A stretch of 23,347 bases of DNA from a virus. A program made the position numbers and the translations under genes. Under the pieces are notes generated by a model. It saw only the letters and a program-made list of their open reading frames with translations. It did no database searches and had not been told where the DNA came from. The stretch is from IMG/VR virus record IMGVR_UViG_3300022925_000184, positions 1 to 23,347 of that record; one strand, given 5' to 3'. Of this stretch, positions 1 through 8,951 are shown piece after piece (positions within the stretch are counted from its first letter, which is position 1; every line of letters starts with the position of its first letter).

Positions 1-3000
1 TACATATCCCCTAAGTTTATTAAGGGTACTTCTTTTGGGGGACCGCCGCCTTGGATAACTCTAATAGTAGTCAAGTCTTCTAGAACATCTTGGTCTGCAA
101 GGTTCTTAAAGTTGTAGCCACCATTCAGTACACTAGAAGGTCCTTCTGTCTTTTCAAACACGGCTATGGCTCGCTCTGTCCAGTCGGCATAAACCTGTTC
201 GTGAAGTATATTCTGGATGGCCTTGAACTTGGCATTGCCTTCGGGAGTATCTAGATTGAATACTACCTGTCCGTTGACTCTATCGCCCCAGTCGGTTGCA
301 AGGTTTTCAATCATGGTTCGAAGAGCTTCTTGGTCTGCGGGCTTTCCTTGCAATGCTCCTGTTAGTTTAGCAGATATTGGTCGGGCATAACTGAGGGGAG
401 TCTCATTTGCGTAGCGATAGCGTGTCATATCAGATGCCTCTACGGACACCCTTTCTCCACCCTGTCTAGAATCATCCAGTTTGCGAACCGTACTTCCCCT
501 GCGGAGTCTATCGCCTATCTCATCTCTATATGTTATACGAGCTTTTGACAGCAAAGTGAACATATCTTCGTCTTGATTTCGAATAGCTCTATCCATAGTC
601 TGCCCAAACATCTTAGCCTCACGAGCTAATTCAGGCTTGGTTTTGCTAACACCATAGGCATAATCCCTAAAAGAACGTCGCATCTCGTCGACCTCGTAGG
701 CGTTTGCCTTGGCAAAGGGACGGAAGGTGGGCGAGATTCGCTGCATTTCAAGGGCTATTTCGAGATTTGTCATGCCATTCACGAGTTCTTCACTGCTCCC
801 ATTGCTAATTAGAACAGTTCGGATTTCAGCCATAGCGTCTTCAGGTATGGTTCGTTTTACCATGTCATCAAATGTTTTGTAAGCCATGCGACCCATACGA
901 CCTGCAAAGAACTGACCATCGGGGCTGAAGAATGTAGCCATATCCGTGTCACCTGCTTTATTCATCAGGTCAACGACAGCATCGTGCATGTCGATAGGCT
1001 CAGATGTTTTAGCGGCTTCGCGAACCCCGTTGTAAGCTGCCTTGCCCTTTGCGTACATGCTTTCTAAATGAGCATCTAGGGTATCTTCCATAGCGCGAGA
1101 CAATGCTGCCATGTATCCCTTGCCTTTTCCCCGACGACCCTTCAGGGCTGTCACTCGCTTTGTGATACCTTCATAGATGTCAGTAACGGTTTCGCCTATT
1201 GAGGTACGTTCGTCAACCAGCTTGCCCAATCTCTTTTTCAAAGCAACATCGACTTCTACTAGATTCTCAAGAAATCCTTCGGGTACGTCAATGGTAGGGT
1301 CTGCAAGAACCTGTTTGCGAATGTCTGTCATAACCTCTAAGGTTGTTTCTGCTCGCCTATTCAAGTCATCTTTAAATTTGTTTGTTGCCTTTCGCGTACT
1401 GTCAAGCATTGCCTGAAGCGATTCCCGGTCAGCAATTCCGTCAGTACCTCTCATAAACTCTTGGAAATTATCTAGGGCAGCCTCCGTTGCACGAACCTGT
1501 GCGTCGGCCTGTGCCATGATATCTGTCATGTAGGTTCCGTCAAACTTCTTCAACTGTTTAGCATCAATCTTATTTACAGCTAAAGAGTGCAGTGCCGCCA
1601 TAGGGCCTAGTCCAGAGGCAGTGGAGAATGATTGGGTGAACAACTCTCTTGCTTGAGCTTGTGCGGCTTCCGGGAACTGTCCCACAATCCTATCCTGTAA
1701 TTCAACGTAGTCATCAATTGCCTGCAAAATCTGTTCGCGGGCTTGGGGAGATGTGGTGTTGTTAATCAACCTGACTGAATAATTGATTGCCTTGCGCTGT
1801 TCTGATGTCAAATCAAAGCTGGGATTGTTGGTTTCGAGCCGTACTGCCTTTACGTATTCGTTTATAGTATTGTCTTGTAGCTGAAACCCCTTCATCTTTC
1901 CAAAGGTAACTATGTCTGCGATACTATGTGCGCTGTCTCCGAAACTCAGCTTGGGTGCGCTAACAAAATTAGCAGCCTTGCCGCCTACCCATCTAGTTAT
2001 AGAAGCTCCTCCGCCTGCCATAGTAAGCAGACCCAGAGCCTCTGATGTCATAGGGTCTAACCCAAAAGGTTCGGCTAGATACTCCCGCGCACCAAGTTGT
2101 GCAGCCGAAAGCAGTAAAGCATCTTCTACATTTTGCTTCAAGTAGGGATATGCCTTCAAGGTATACTTGGCGTTCATCTTGCGGTTAATTAGATTCTGAC
2201 GCTGGCCTTCCAGAATTTTGTATTCTGAACTGGTTTTGAGAGTACCTTGACGAACTAGGGAGTCCATTTCTAGGTCTAGTTCGCGCAGGTCATCATCTAG
2301 TCTGCTCATAGCTTGGGTAGCTCTCTGTTGAGCGATACCAACACTCAAGGCTTTCATATTTATCTTGGTTCGACCTGCTGCATTGTTAATTATCTGAGCA
2401 GCCTCGAACGGGTCATCTACATCAGCTAGTAAATCACCTATCGTAGTACCCTTGTACGAATCCTTTAACTTTTCGAACTTCCGAACTGCCCCTAGACTAC
2501 GAACTTGACCGGGACCTGCTAGGCCAATCACGTTCTCAAGAAACATAACGCCGAACTTTTGAGATTTAGGCAGTCTGTTGAATGCTAGGTCAATGAGGTT
2601 CGCGGCTGCTTCATCCGTAATGAACTCTTTTTTCTGTAACGTGCCGTCTTCTAACTCAATCATTGCACGAGAGTTGTATTCTTCTTCGGTAATCTCGTTG
2701 TTGTCTAGTTTGGTCTGTAGCTCATCGTGGATACTATCGTTGAACGCCATCTTCATAGTCGGGTTCGGAAGTACGCTGTCTATAGCTTTATAAGTAGACT
2801 CCAAGGCTTTGTCTATGTCGTTACCCCGCGAACCCCATTCGTCTGAAAAGGTAGTTCCCTTCTGTTGGGAATCAGTGTACGCACCCAAGGCGTGGTACCC
2901 CATGATACTAGCCATAGGAATACCTGTAACGATGAACTGCCCTGCTTCTGCTAGGCGTGTCTCTAGGGAGCTATAGAAGTCCCCAGTTTCAAACCGGTTC

Positions 3001-3569
3001 ACAAATATTTGCCGAACCACTGGGTCCTCTACATACTGAGAAACAAGGTTGTCTAGTTCCAAGCGACCTTGGGCGTATCGTTCTGCAGCCGGAACCATCA
3101 AGGGGTCTTCTACAACAGTAGAGGCAACCACCTCACCCTCACGAGTGAACGGTATGATAACGTCCTCGCCGGGAACCTGTGGCTGAGATGACTTTGCCCA
3201 TGCAGAACGTAAAGCAAGCATAGCCTTCGGATTGCTGTTCGCAAACTCCAAAACACGGTCATTAATCTTAATGTCGCCTACCTGCTCTACTTTACCAGCA
3301 AGAACATCTTCCCAAGAGGAACCTGTTTGCTGTGCTTGGATGTCTGCCGCTGCAGCAGGGGCCAAGGTAGTTGACTTTGTTGTGACTCCAAGAACAGGGT
3401 CTAAAACAACATCTGTCTTGGCAGCGTCACTTAACTCAACCATTCTTTCTACGGGAGCAATAGATATACGCTGGGGTCTGGTGTCCGTAGCCGGAGCATC
3501 CCCAGATGTATCAAACCCTACAATGTCCCGCTCTTCCACAGGTTTTGAAACGTCTTGTGGCTCTGCCAT
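1..3569 (-). CDS. Giant internal virion (ejection-type) protein, 3' end outside window
   Basis: An open frame begins at ATG 3569 and runs to the window edge, giving 1,189 complete codons with no stop; I checked the frame near the start, around 1140 and at the edge. The protein begins MAEPQDVSKPVEERD, is rich in Ala, Asp, Glu, Lys and Arg, and looks mostly helical. Two Gly/Ala-rich hydrophobic stretches lie near residues 206-232 and 505-530, and long coiled-coil-like helices fill about 630-760. No enzymatic motif was recognised in the visible part. Very large helical proteins placed after the tail genes in podoviruses are usually internal virion proteins (T7 gp15/gp16 type) that enter the cell with the DNA, and that is my inference here. 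The start overlaps the stop of the upstream gene (TAATG). A lytic transglycosylase domain could lie in the missing C-terminus. Confidence 0.75.
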   Translation of the reverse strand, partial: MAEPQDVSKPVEERDIVGFDTSGDAPATDTRPQRISIAPVERMVELSDAAKTDVVLDPVLGVTTKSTTLAPAAAADIQAQQTGSSWEDVLAGKVEQVGDIKINDRVLEFANSNPKAMLALRSAWAKSSQPQVPGEDVIIPFTREGEVVASTVVEDPLMVPAAERYAQGRLELDNLVSQYVEDPVVRQIFVNRFETGDFYSSLETRLAEAGQFIVTGIPMASIMGYHALGAYTDSQQKGTTFSDEWGSRGNDIDKALESTYKAIDSVLPNPTMKMAFNDSIHDELQTKLDNNEITEEEYNSRAMIELEDGTLQKKEFITDEAAANLIDLAFNRLPKSQKFGVMFLENVIGLAGPGQVRSLGAVRKFEKLKDSYKGTTIGDLLADVDDPFEAAQIINNAAGRTKINMKALSVGIAQQRATQAMSRLDDDLRELDLEMDSLVRQGTLKTSSEYKILEGQRQNLINRKMNAKYTLKAYPYLKQNVEDALLLSAAQLGAREYLAEPFGLDPMTSEALGLLTMAGGGASITRWVGGKAANFVSAPKLSFGDSAHSIADIVTFGKMKGFQLQDNTINEYVKAVRLETNNPSFDLTSEQRKAINYSVRLINNTTSPQAREQILQAIDDYVELQDRIVGQFPEAAQAQARELFTQSFSTASGLGPMAALHSLAVNKIDAKQLKKFDGTYMTDIMAQADAQVRATEAALDNFQEFMRGTDGIADRESLQAMLDSTRKATNKFKDDLNRRAETTLEVMTDIRKQVLADPTIDVPEGFLENLVEVDVALKKRLGKLVDERTSIGETVTDIYEGITKRVTALKGRRGKGKGYMAALSRAMEDTLDAHLESMYAKGKAAYNGVREAAKTSEPIDMHDAVVDLMNKAGDTDMATFFSPDGQFFAGRMGRMAYKTFDDMVKRTIPEDAMAEIRTVLISNGSSEELVNGMTNLEIALEMQRISPTFRPFAKANAYEVDEMRRSFRDYAYGVSKTKPELAREAKMFGQTMDRAIRNQDEDMFTLLSKARITYRDEIGDRLRRGSTVRKLDDSRQGGERVSVEASDMTRYRYANETPLSYARPISAKLTGALQGKPADQEALRTMIENLATDWGDRVNGQVVFNLDTPEGNAKFKAIQNILHEQVYADWTERAIAVFEKTEGPSSVLNGGYNFKNLADQDVLEDLTTIRVIQGGGPPKEVPLINLGDM

Positions 3570-5413
3570 TAGGATTTTTCTCCCGCGCCCATTGCTTTTA
3601 AAACATCATTCATATCTGCCGGTTGTGTACCTGTTTCATCTCTGAACCAGTTATTTTTACCATCTGTGTAATAACCAGAAGGGTCTAATGTGAGACTGGT
3701 CTGGGGTTGCTCTCCAGCGAGGGGTTTTGGCGGCTTATTCGCAGCGTAGGCTGCGTTCAAAGCACCGCGAGCAATTCTGTCGGCTTTTAAGAGACGGGCT
3801 TCCCGGATTCCAAACGTAGGAGCCGTGGCTACCTCATTTAAAAGTACGAGACGACGCTGGGTTCTTTGGAAGTCTTCAATAACTTGATTCAGACTAGCAC
3901 CCGCCTGCACTTTGGAAACAAACAAACCCGACTGTCCTAACCGCCGTAGTTGAATCTCAAAGTCTTGGTTCGACAAACGACCAGATGGGTCTACGGCACG
4001 AGCCATCTGTGCAGCCAAGGATAGTTTCAGAGAGTCGATAGTTGAAAGGTTCGTCGCCACATCTTTAGAAAGAAACCCCTTGTCAATCGCCCCTTGTATC
4101 AGGTTTTGTGAAGTTGTACCTTCTTCCAAGTTCCCAAAGAACTGGTCTATCTGGCCTGAATCTCCTGCAATAGCAAATCCTGCATCTTGAACAGCAGCCT
4201 TCAATCCTGTAGGTGTCATGTCGTCTGTAAGAAAACCCTGTAGCTTTCTCAACTGAGCAAGAGCGGTATTAGATGCTTGGTATTGGTCCATAATCTTGCT
4301 TCGATTGAGCTTGTTTCTTTCGAAGTAGTCTTCGGGAGGTGCTAGTTGAACTACATACCCTTTTCTTTTAGCGGCAGCATTCTTGTTATCTTCCCGGATT
4401 GTAACCAAGGGAAGTAAGGCTTGCGCTTCTAAGTAAGGGTCTCCGCCGAAATCTTCTTTCAAATCGTTGCCCAGACTAACTCGCATAGCCTCACTACCAC
4501 CACCCGTTAGGTTCAATTGTTGGTATCCTTTTGAATGGTAATCTGCAGAGGTTAGCAAAATGTCGTAGGCTTCTTGCCCTGTCGTAGCACGGACTGTATC
4601 AGGAAATTCATCAATAAATTCTTGAACGTCATTGAATCCTGCCTGTGTCGCCATGGCAGTTATAGAGTTTAATTGAGTTGTTGTGTAATCAAAGGGTTCC
4701 TTTTTCTGTTCGCCATCAGGAGCCGTGAACGTAAACACAAGGGCGTTCGAAGGGTCTTTGATTTCCCCATTTTCCGCAGCCGCAATCTTTACTTTATTGT
4801 TGACATCCACTACAGGCTTTGAAGGCAGGTTACTGAACAACACGTTAAACACTGATTCTGGTTCTCTATATGTACGGTCCCCAGATGGAGTCTTCATCTT
4901 ATCTAGGATTTGTCCATCTATATAGTAATTAGAATACTTTTCTAATTCGCCATACCACTGTTGTTTAGCTAACGGGTTTTTCTCAAGCTCTGACAGAAGT
5001 TCGTTTCTCTTCTGCTCATCTGCAAAGACGCTGTTAAAATAGCCCAGCCATGTACCGCCTGCTCGTACTCCGTTATCACTCCGCAAGTCCTCATCCCATT
5101 TTTTGCTGGGCTTTTGGAACTTGACAGAACCAAAATTAAAACTGGCATCTACATCAGCCATTTTATTTGCAATGCCGGTGAAGTCTTCTGTTTTATAACC
5201 GGCAGCAGTGAGGTTCTGTTGAAAATAATCGGTTTTCATACCGCCCGATTCAATAAAATCCTTATCAGCAACGAGGGTAGCTACGAGCTTCATAGCGTCT
5301 TTTTTTCTTTCGGCTTCAGCTTCAGCGGTTTTAGCACGTGCAGCAGCTTCTTCACCAGCCATTATGTTTCGCTCTCTAAGAAACCCTGTAATTCCTGCAA
5401 CGAACATACTCAT
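3569..5413 (-). CDS. Probable internal virion protein, 614 aa
   Basis: The family is not firmly recognised. The first 20 residues are mildly hydrophobic (MSMFVAGITGFL), followed by an Ala/Glu/Lys-rich helix at about 20-45 and then a mixed helical protein with no catalytic motif I can identify. The C-terminal region (about 550-614) is Pro/Gly-rich and contains a short YYTDGKNNWFRD stretch. The gene sits between a conserved small marine-phage protein and the giant ejection-type protein and overlaps both by TAATG junctions, so all are probably made together. Position and size suggest an internal virion protein delivered with the genome. The alternative is another minor structural protein. ATG 5413 is preferred because it overlaps the previous stop; a second ATG lies two codons further in. 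Confidence 0.75.
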   Translation of the reverse strand: MSMFVAGITGFLRERNIMAGEEAAARAKTAEAEAERKKDAMKLVATLVADKDFIESGGMKTDYFQQNLTAAGYKTEDFTGIANKMADVDASFNFGSVKFQKPSKKWDEDLRSDNGVRAGGTWLGYFNSVFADEQKRNELLSELEKNPLAKQQWYGELEKYSNYYIDGQILDKMKTPSGDRTYREPESVFNVLFSNLPSKPVVDVNNKVKIAAAENGEIKDPSNALVFTFTAPDGEQKKEPFDYTTTQLNSITAMATQAGFNDVQEFIDEFPDTVRATTGQEAYDILLTSADYHSKGYQQLNLTGGGSEAMRVSLGNDLKEDFGGDPYLEAQALLPLVTIREDNKNAAAKRKGYVVQLAPPEDYFERNKLNRSKIMDQYQASNTALAQLRKLQGFLTDDMTPTGLKAAVQDAGFAIAGDSGQIDQFFGNLEEGTTSQNLIQGAIDKGFLSKDVATNLSTIDSLKLSLAAQMARAVDPSGRLSNQDFEIQLRRLGQSGLFVSKVQAGASLNQVIEDFQRTQRRLVLLNEVATAPTFGIREARLLKADRIARGALNAAYAANKPPKPLAGEQPQTSLTLDPSGYYTDGKNNWFRDETGTQPADMNDVLKAMGAGEKS

Positions 5414-5964
5414 TATTTTATTTCCCTATCTGTAGTTGAGAGGAAACCTCTATCTTCTGGTTCTTGTGGAGTGGACCCCGCACGAATAGCAGCGTTTACG
5501 CTTTCCTGAATGTAGGAGAACATCTGAGGATTGTTTTCCTTCATCATGCGAAGGAAGGTTTCATCATCCATAGTGTCTTGAGATTCTGGGTCGTCCTTTT
5601 CGAACAGTCGGTAAGGTATACCCTCTTCTTCTGCCATGTCAGCAATCAGGATACCCAAGGCAGGCTTCATAAGAAGGCCCGTGTCCAAACTAAACGAACC
5701 ATCTTGGAACCCTTGTATGATGATGCCCTCTACGATAACCTCTACAGATATACCGACCATGAGCAGCTTCATCATTTCCTGCTTAGTCTTGGGTTTGCTC
5801 AACCGGTCAACAACCTCATCCAAGGCTACATCTGGGTCAGCATTCTTGGGAGCTTGTCCCCAAGCCCATCTGGAATTATCTTGTGTCAGGGAATGTCCCG
5901 GCGGTGGTGCCGCGAACGGGTCGATGTTTTCTACAGTTCCTGATAGGGGATTACGTTCTGCCAT
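5413..5964 (-). CDS. Conserved marine-phage protein of unknown function, 183 aa
   Basis: The protein opens with a Pro-rich segment (NIDPFAAPPPGHSLT, residues 14-28), followed by an acidic helical core and a hydrophobic middle stretch around VGISVEVIVEGIIIQGF (about 69-85). It is acidic overall, with clusters such as MAEEEG and EKDDPESQD. I recall proteins with this PxPGxSLT start, a DPDxALDxxxDRLS block and a central hydrophobic helix near internal virion genes in marine phages, but no function is known to me. Its place directly before two ejection-type genes suggests a virion component or an assembly partner. It ends in a TAATG overlap with the next gene. Several antisense frames cover this gene and are shadows. 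Confidence 0.75.
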   Translation of the reverse strand: MAERNPLSGTVENIDPFAAPPPGHSLTQDNSRWAWGQAPKNADPDVALDEVVDRLSKPKTKQEMMKLLMVGISVEVIVEGIIIQGFQDGSFSLDTGLLMKPALGILIADMAEEEGIPYRLFEKDDPESQDTMDDETFLRMMKENNPQMFSYIQESVNAAIRAGSTPQEPEDRGFLSTTDREIK

Positions 5965-5970
5965 ATTACC

Positions 5971-6444
5971 TTACACCGTATCTTTCATAACGCGAACACT
6001 TGCTGCTTTAATAGGGGTAGCTCCTGTTACTTTAGGAGACTCTAATCCTACAGTACGTCTTCCCGAACCTACTGTTCGCGGGGTTTGATATTGTTTCCAC
6101 AGATTAGTGTACTGAGCGTTACGACCCGCGCCAGAGAAGCCTCTTTGTATGGCTGCTTGGAGAGCGGCATTATTGCTACCTACAAAGGGACGACTTTGAG
6201 CAACCCCTTGAACTCTAGCTCTAGCTCCTGTTCCCAGTTTAGGAACATCCATACGTATGGCTTCTTCTTTCCTGCGTTCCGATGCCACACCTTTTGTGTC
6301 CAAAAATGTATCTGCCAAGAACCCTAATGCGCCTCTATCTGCAGAATCTTTTCCACCGGGACTTTTGTCATCTCCAAAAAGAAAATCTGCAGCTATGTTT
6401 AAATAGTTACCTACACTGTTGAATAAATCAAATCCGTTGCTCAT
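5971..6444 (-). CDS. Small basic virion-associated protein, 157 aa
   Basis: The start is placed at ATG 6444 (MSNGFDLFNSV), two bases after the previous gene's stop and preceded by AAGGA about ten bases upstream. A longer reading from 6468 would overlap the upstream gene by 22 nt and add eight residues that lack a better ribosome site. Residues 1-30 are amphipathic with an FLFGDD segment, and the C-terminal half is Arg/Gly/Thr-rich and basic (VGSGRRTVGLESPKV). No known domain is evident. It lies inside the run of probable internal virion proteins, so a small structural or DNA-contacting role in the particle is plausible. That role is inferred from position only. Confidence 0.65.
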   Translation of the reverse strand: MSNGFDLFNSVGNYLNIAADFLFGDDKSPGGKDSADRGALGFLADTFLDTKGVASERRKEEAIRMDVPKLGTGARARVQGVAQSRPFVGSNNAALQAAIQRGFSGAGRNAQYTNLWKQYQTPRTVGSGRRTVGLESPKVTGATPIKAASVRVMKDTV

Positions 6445-6446
6445 TA

Positions 6447-7865
6447 CTAAAGAATCCTTGCTAACCACGAACCAAGTTGAGATGCCATAGCGTCTTTCTG
6501 CTCTTTGTTGTAAGCAGACTCAGCAGCAGCAATTTCCATTGCGTTTACAGCCGTAGTGTGTTCGCGTTCTAGTGCGTTCTCACCCTTTTGGAAGTTCCAA
6601 GAGGCGTTGTCACGATACTGTTGCCAAAGACCGTTCAGGGCATTCTGACTTGCGTTATATAGGTTTTGTGTGTTGATACGATTTGTTTCGTTCTGGATGG
6701 CTGTTCCCGCAGTGTTGATTTCACGTCTCCACACGGCGTTGGATTGGTCTACCGCAAACTGCATGTTCGCATTGAACTTGTCGCGGGAGTCCTTCATCTG
6801 GTTGTCGAACTGCTCCATTGCGTTCTTCTCACTGGCATTGAACTGTCGCATAGCCGCTGTACGGTTTGCGTTCGCTGTCTCGACCTGTGAACCCAGTTCG
6901 GCAAAGAACTCTTCAACCTGCAACTCGTTCTTGGCGTTGAACTGGTTGCGGGCATTTTCTTCTGCCGCATCCTTGAACAAACCTTGAACCAAGCTACTAT
7001 ATGTTAGTGTATCACTTTTTTGTTTATTGTCAAGGTTTTTTAGGTCTACAGATAGAAGGGCTTGAGCTTCTGTAACCGCACCTTGCAGACGTGCATTTAA
7101 ATTTGCCTTGTCCATTGCAGCGTATGTGGCAGCATTAGCCAAAGCAGTTTGCTGCTGGTTGTTCAGGTTTTGTAACTGGATTGCAGCGTACTTATCAGCG
7201 TCTCGTGCGGCAATCTGAACTCCAGATTCCATGAGAGCTTGCGTAATTGCAGCCCCTGCCATCGAACTGGCACCCAAGCCACGAGCCTGCATAACACCAG
7301 ACACTTTGCGAACCGCCGGGGAAGCCCAAGGGGGAAGTGGCGCACCTGACTGAACTGCCGTCATTAGCTGCCCAAGCTGGTATTGCACAGTGGCCTGCGG
7401 GTCGAGTTGCTGAGTTGCAGCAGTGGCCTGCGAACCCGCAGATACCGTCCCCTGAACCCCCGTCATGTCCACGTATGGTTGTGTAGGGGTTAGCTGGGCA
7501 GCTTGCGCCCCCCCTAAGTTTGCTACATCGGGCGTGACAGCATCTACAGAAGCAATCTGACCCACATTAGCTGCAGGAGCAGTTGGAACAGTGGGGCGAG
7601 GGGTCCCGCCAACTGGGAAGAAACCGCTTGGGGGCATAACTGACGGACTTGCCGCCGGAAAAGCAAAGAGGGGCTGGCTGCCTAGCTCTGCCGCCGTCGC
7701 TGTTGTGGTTGTCGGACCTGTTCCTAGCTGCCCTGATGTCGTAGCAATATCTTCACCCGTTCCAACAGTCGGAACGATGCCAGTAACCGCTGGGACGTTC
7801 GTGGGGTCTGCCACAGCCAGTTTACCAACTTCGGTTTGTAGTTCTTCGTCTGTTGTTATAGCCAT
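6447..7865 (-). CDS. Ala/Gln/Asn-rich internal virion protein, 472 aa
   Basis: Residues 1-160 are low-complexity Thr/Ala/Pro/Gly sequence. From about 180 the protein becomes a long Ala/Gln/Asn-rich helical array with coiled-coil character. It carries the stretch RGLGASSMAG (195-204) followed by ALMESGVQIAARDADKYA. I associate this S-x-x-V...RGLGxSSMAxxA...QAxxES pattern with internal core/ejection proteins downstream of tail fibre genes in short-tailed phages, comparable in position with T7 gp14/gp15. It heads a run of internal-protein genes separated by zero to six bases. The C-terminus (QLGSWLARIL) is a short amphipathic helix. The alternative is a non-ejected scaffold-like component. The role is inferred from composition and context. 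Confidence 0.75.
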   Translation of the reverse strand: MAITTDEELQTEVGKLAVADPTNVPAVTGIVPTVGTGEDIATTSGQLGTGPTTTTATAAELGSQPLFAFPAASPSVMPPSGFFPVGGTPRPTVPTAPAANVGQIASVDAVTPDVANLGGAQAAQLTPTQPYVDMTGVQGTVSAGSQATAATQQLDPQATVQYQLGQLMTAVQSGAPLPPWASPAVRKVSGVMQARGLGASSMAGAAITQALMESGVQIAARDADKYAAIQLQNLNNQQQTALANAATYAAMDKANLNARLQGAVTEAQALLSVDLKNLDNKQKSDTLTYSSLVQGLFKDAAEENARNQFNAKNELQVEEFFAELGSQVETANANRTAAMRQFNASEKNAMEQFDNQMKDSRDKFNANMQFAVDQSNAVWRREINTAGTAIQNETNRINTQNLYNASQNALNGLWQQYRDNASWNFQKGENALEREHTTAVNAMEIAAAESAYNKEQKDAMASQLGSWLARIL

Positions 7866-7868
7866 ATT

Positions 7869-8093
7869 TTAATCCCTACTCAAAACCTTATCTAGCTTAT
7901 CCTCTACGCGGTGAAGGGCCTCCATAACACGACGCATATCATCTTTCATGTCCGCACGAGTAGCGTAGTCTTCGCGAGTCTTATTTAAAAGAATTTCGAT
8001 GCGCTTCTGTTCTTTGTTGATGCCGCTAGCCCACCAAGCACCACCCGCAAGGATTAAACCGACTAGAGTATCTATGAGGCTGTGCATTTCCAT
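7869..8093 (-). CDS. Small membrane-anchored coiled-coil protein, 74 aa
   Basis: One hydrophobic segment at residues 5-24 (LVGLILAGGAWWASGI) is followed by a charged helix with heptad spacing (EQKRIEILLNKTRED, then MRRVMEALHRVEDKLDKVL). This one-TM plus coiled-coil layout resembles small holin-like or spanin-like phage proteins, but no family is firmly recognised. Its position between tail-associated genes and the ejection proteins, far from the lysozyme, argues against a main holin. Two starts are possible, ATG 8093 and ATG 8087. Neither has a clear Shine-Dalgarno, so translation probably depends on reinitiation after the stop of the upstream gene two bases away. Confidence 0.7.
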   Translation of the reverse strand: MEMHSLIDTLVGLILAGGAWWASGINKEQKRIEILLNKTREDYATRADMKDDMRRVMEALHRVEDKLDKVLSRD

Positions 8094-8095
8094 CG

Positions 8096-8464
8096 TTATG
8101 CGTAGGGGCTATCGCCAAGTACACTTGTATCCCAAGCTGCCTTTAAGCTAGCAATGTCTGAAGCACTGTCGATTGCTGATGCGGCGGGTGCATCACGCAA
8201 GGCATCCTTTGCTGTTGCAATAGCAGTTGTGCTGGTGCCAGCCTCTAGTGCCTTCATCAGTTCTACGTCTTTTTCCTCAAGCAAAGGTTTGCGAACCTCA
8301 CGGATTTTGTCCTTGAAGATTGCTTTGGCTGCTGTCATGTCCTCTGAAATAACAGAGCCACTTAATGACCACGCACCACGAAAGTGACGGTCAGAAGGTA
8401 CGGTTGCTGTAGAAGCATCAATCTGATTACCGTCCTTATCTACGATGTATGTTGTTACTGCCAT
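8096..8464 (-). CDS. Tail assembly chaperone-like small protein, 122 aa
   Basis: The central part reads IREVRKPLLEEKDVELMKAL and then AKDALRDAP. This R-xx-LL-x-x-D...M-x-A-x-x-G...A-xx-x-ALRD-x-P pattern resembles the C-terminal motif of small phage tail-fibre assembly/chaperone proteins (Phage_tail_APC and DUF4376 style). The N-terminus (YIVDKDGNQIDASTAT) could be a short beta hairpin. The gene follows the fibre genes, which fits a chaperone of fibre folding or attachment. ATG 8464 has a strong GAGGAG ribosome site eight bases upstream. The family link is my motif reading and is only moderately secure; a minor fibre component is the alternative. Confidence 0.65.
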   Translation of the reverse strand: MAVTTYIVDKDGNQIDASTATVPSDRHFRGAWSLSGSVISEDMTAAKAIFKDKIREVRKPLLEEKDVELMKALEAGTSTTAIATAKDALRDAPAASAIDSASDIASLKAAWDTSVLGDSPYA

Positions 8465-8477
8465 TAGGTTTCTCCTC

Positions 8478-8951
8478 TTAGGCTGCTAAATCAGTGACTG
8501 TTAGTTCTTCAGTAATTTTCCAAGCGTTGCGCCACTCACGAGTGCTTGGTAACTGTTCTTTGCGGCAGATAACCAACTTGGGTTTGTTGCCTTCGTTCCA
8601 AGTCTGCCATACAGACTGTGGACAATCCTTCATTATTAAGTATTCAATTGCTTCTTCTTCAGTCATTGCTTCAACAGGCTCTGTCTGATGCAGCAAGTAA
8701 CCACGAGTGTGCTTCTTGAAGTCAGGTTGTGCTTCGTCCTTTGCTAATTCGTGGTAGACCCATACCGGTGGTAAAATACCGCCCTGCAATGCACACGCCA
8801 TCCAATTAGGGTCTGGCACAAGTATCTTGGCGCACTCGTCTACACTGTCTTCATAGACTACACGATAGTCTGATTGCACACCCTCTAGGTTTTCTTTCGC
8901 CCAGCATAGTCTGTCAAATAGGTGTGTGCCTTTGAACTGTGGTGTCTGCAT
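8478..8951 (-). CDS. Conserved phage protein of unknown function next to fibres, 157 aa
   Basis: An acidic soluble protein with several Trp, Cys and His residues (MACALQGGILPPVWVYHEL at about 51-69, then an EAMTEEEAIEYLIMKD helix). I recognise the general block (NWMACALQGGILPP...FKKHTRGYLLH...EEEAIEYLI...VWQTW) as recurring near tail fibre genes in marine phages. I know no function for it. Its ATG overlaps the stop of the third fibre-tip gene (TAATG), and a GGAGA element inside that upstream gene sits nine bases before the start. Co-expression with the fibre-tip cassette suggests a role in fibre maturation or host interaction, which is inference. Confidence 0.75.
   Translation of the reverse strand: MQTPQFKGTHLFDRLCWAKENLEGVQSDYRVVYEDSVDECAKILVPDPNWMACALQGGILPPVWVYHELAKDEAQPDFKKHTRGYLLHQTEPVEAMTEEEAIEYLIMKDCPQSVWQTWNEGNKPKLVICRKEQLPSTREWRNAWKITEELTVTDLAA

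Noticed and set aside
5114-5943. Two overlapping plus-strand frames of 131 and 159 codons
   Set aside because: They lie opposite well-supported genes at 5413-5964 and 3569-5413, overlap each other, and their products show no domain or plausible composition.
7006-7033. TTGACA-N16-TACACT inside the 472-aa gene
   Set aside because: The -35 is perfect but the -10 is poor and the spacer short; it is inside an AT-rich coding patch with no gene start nearby.
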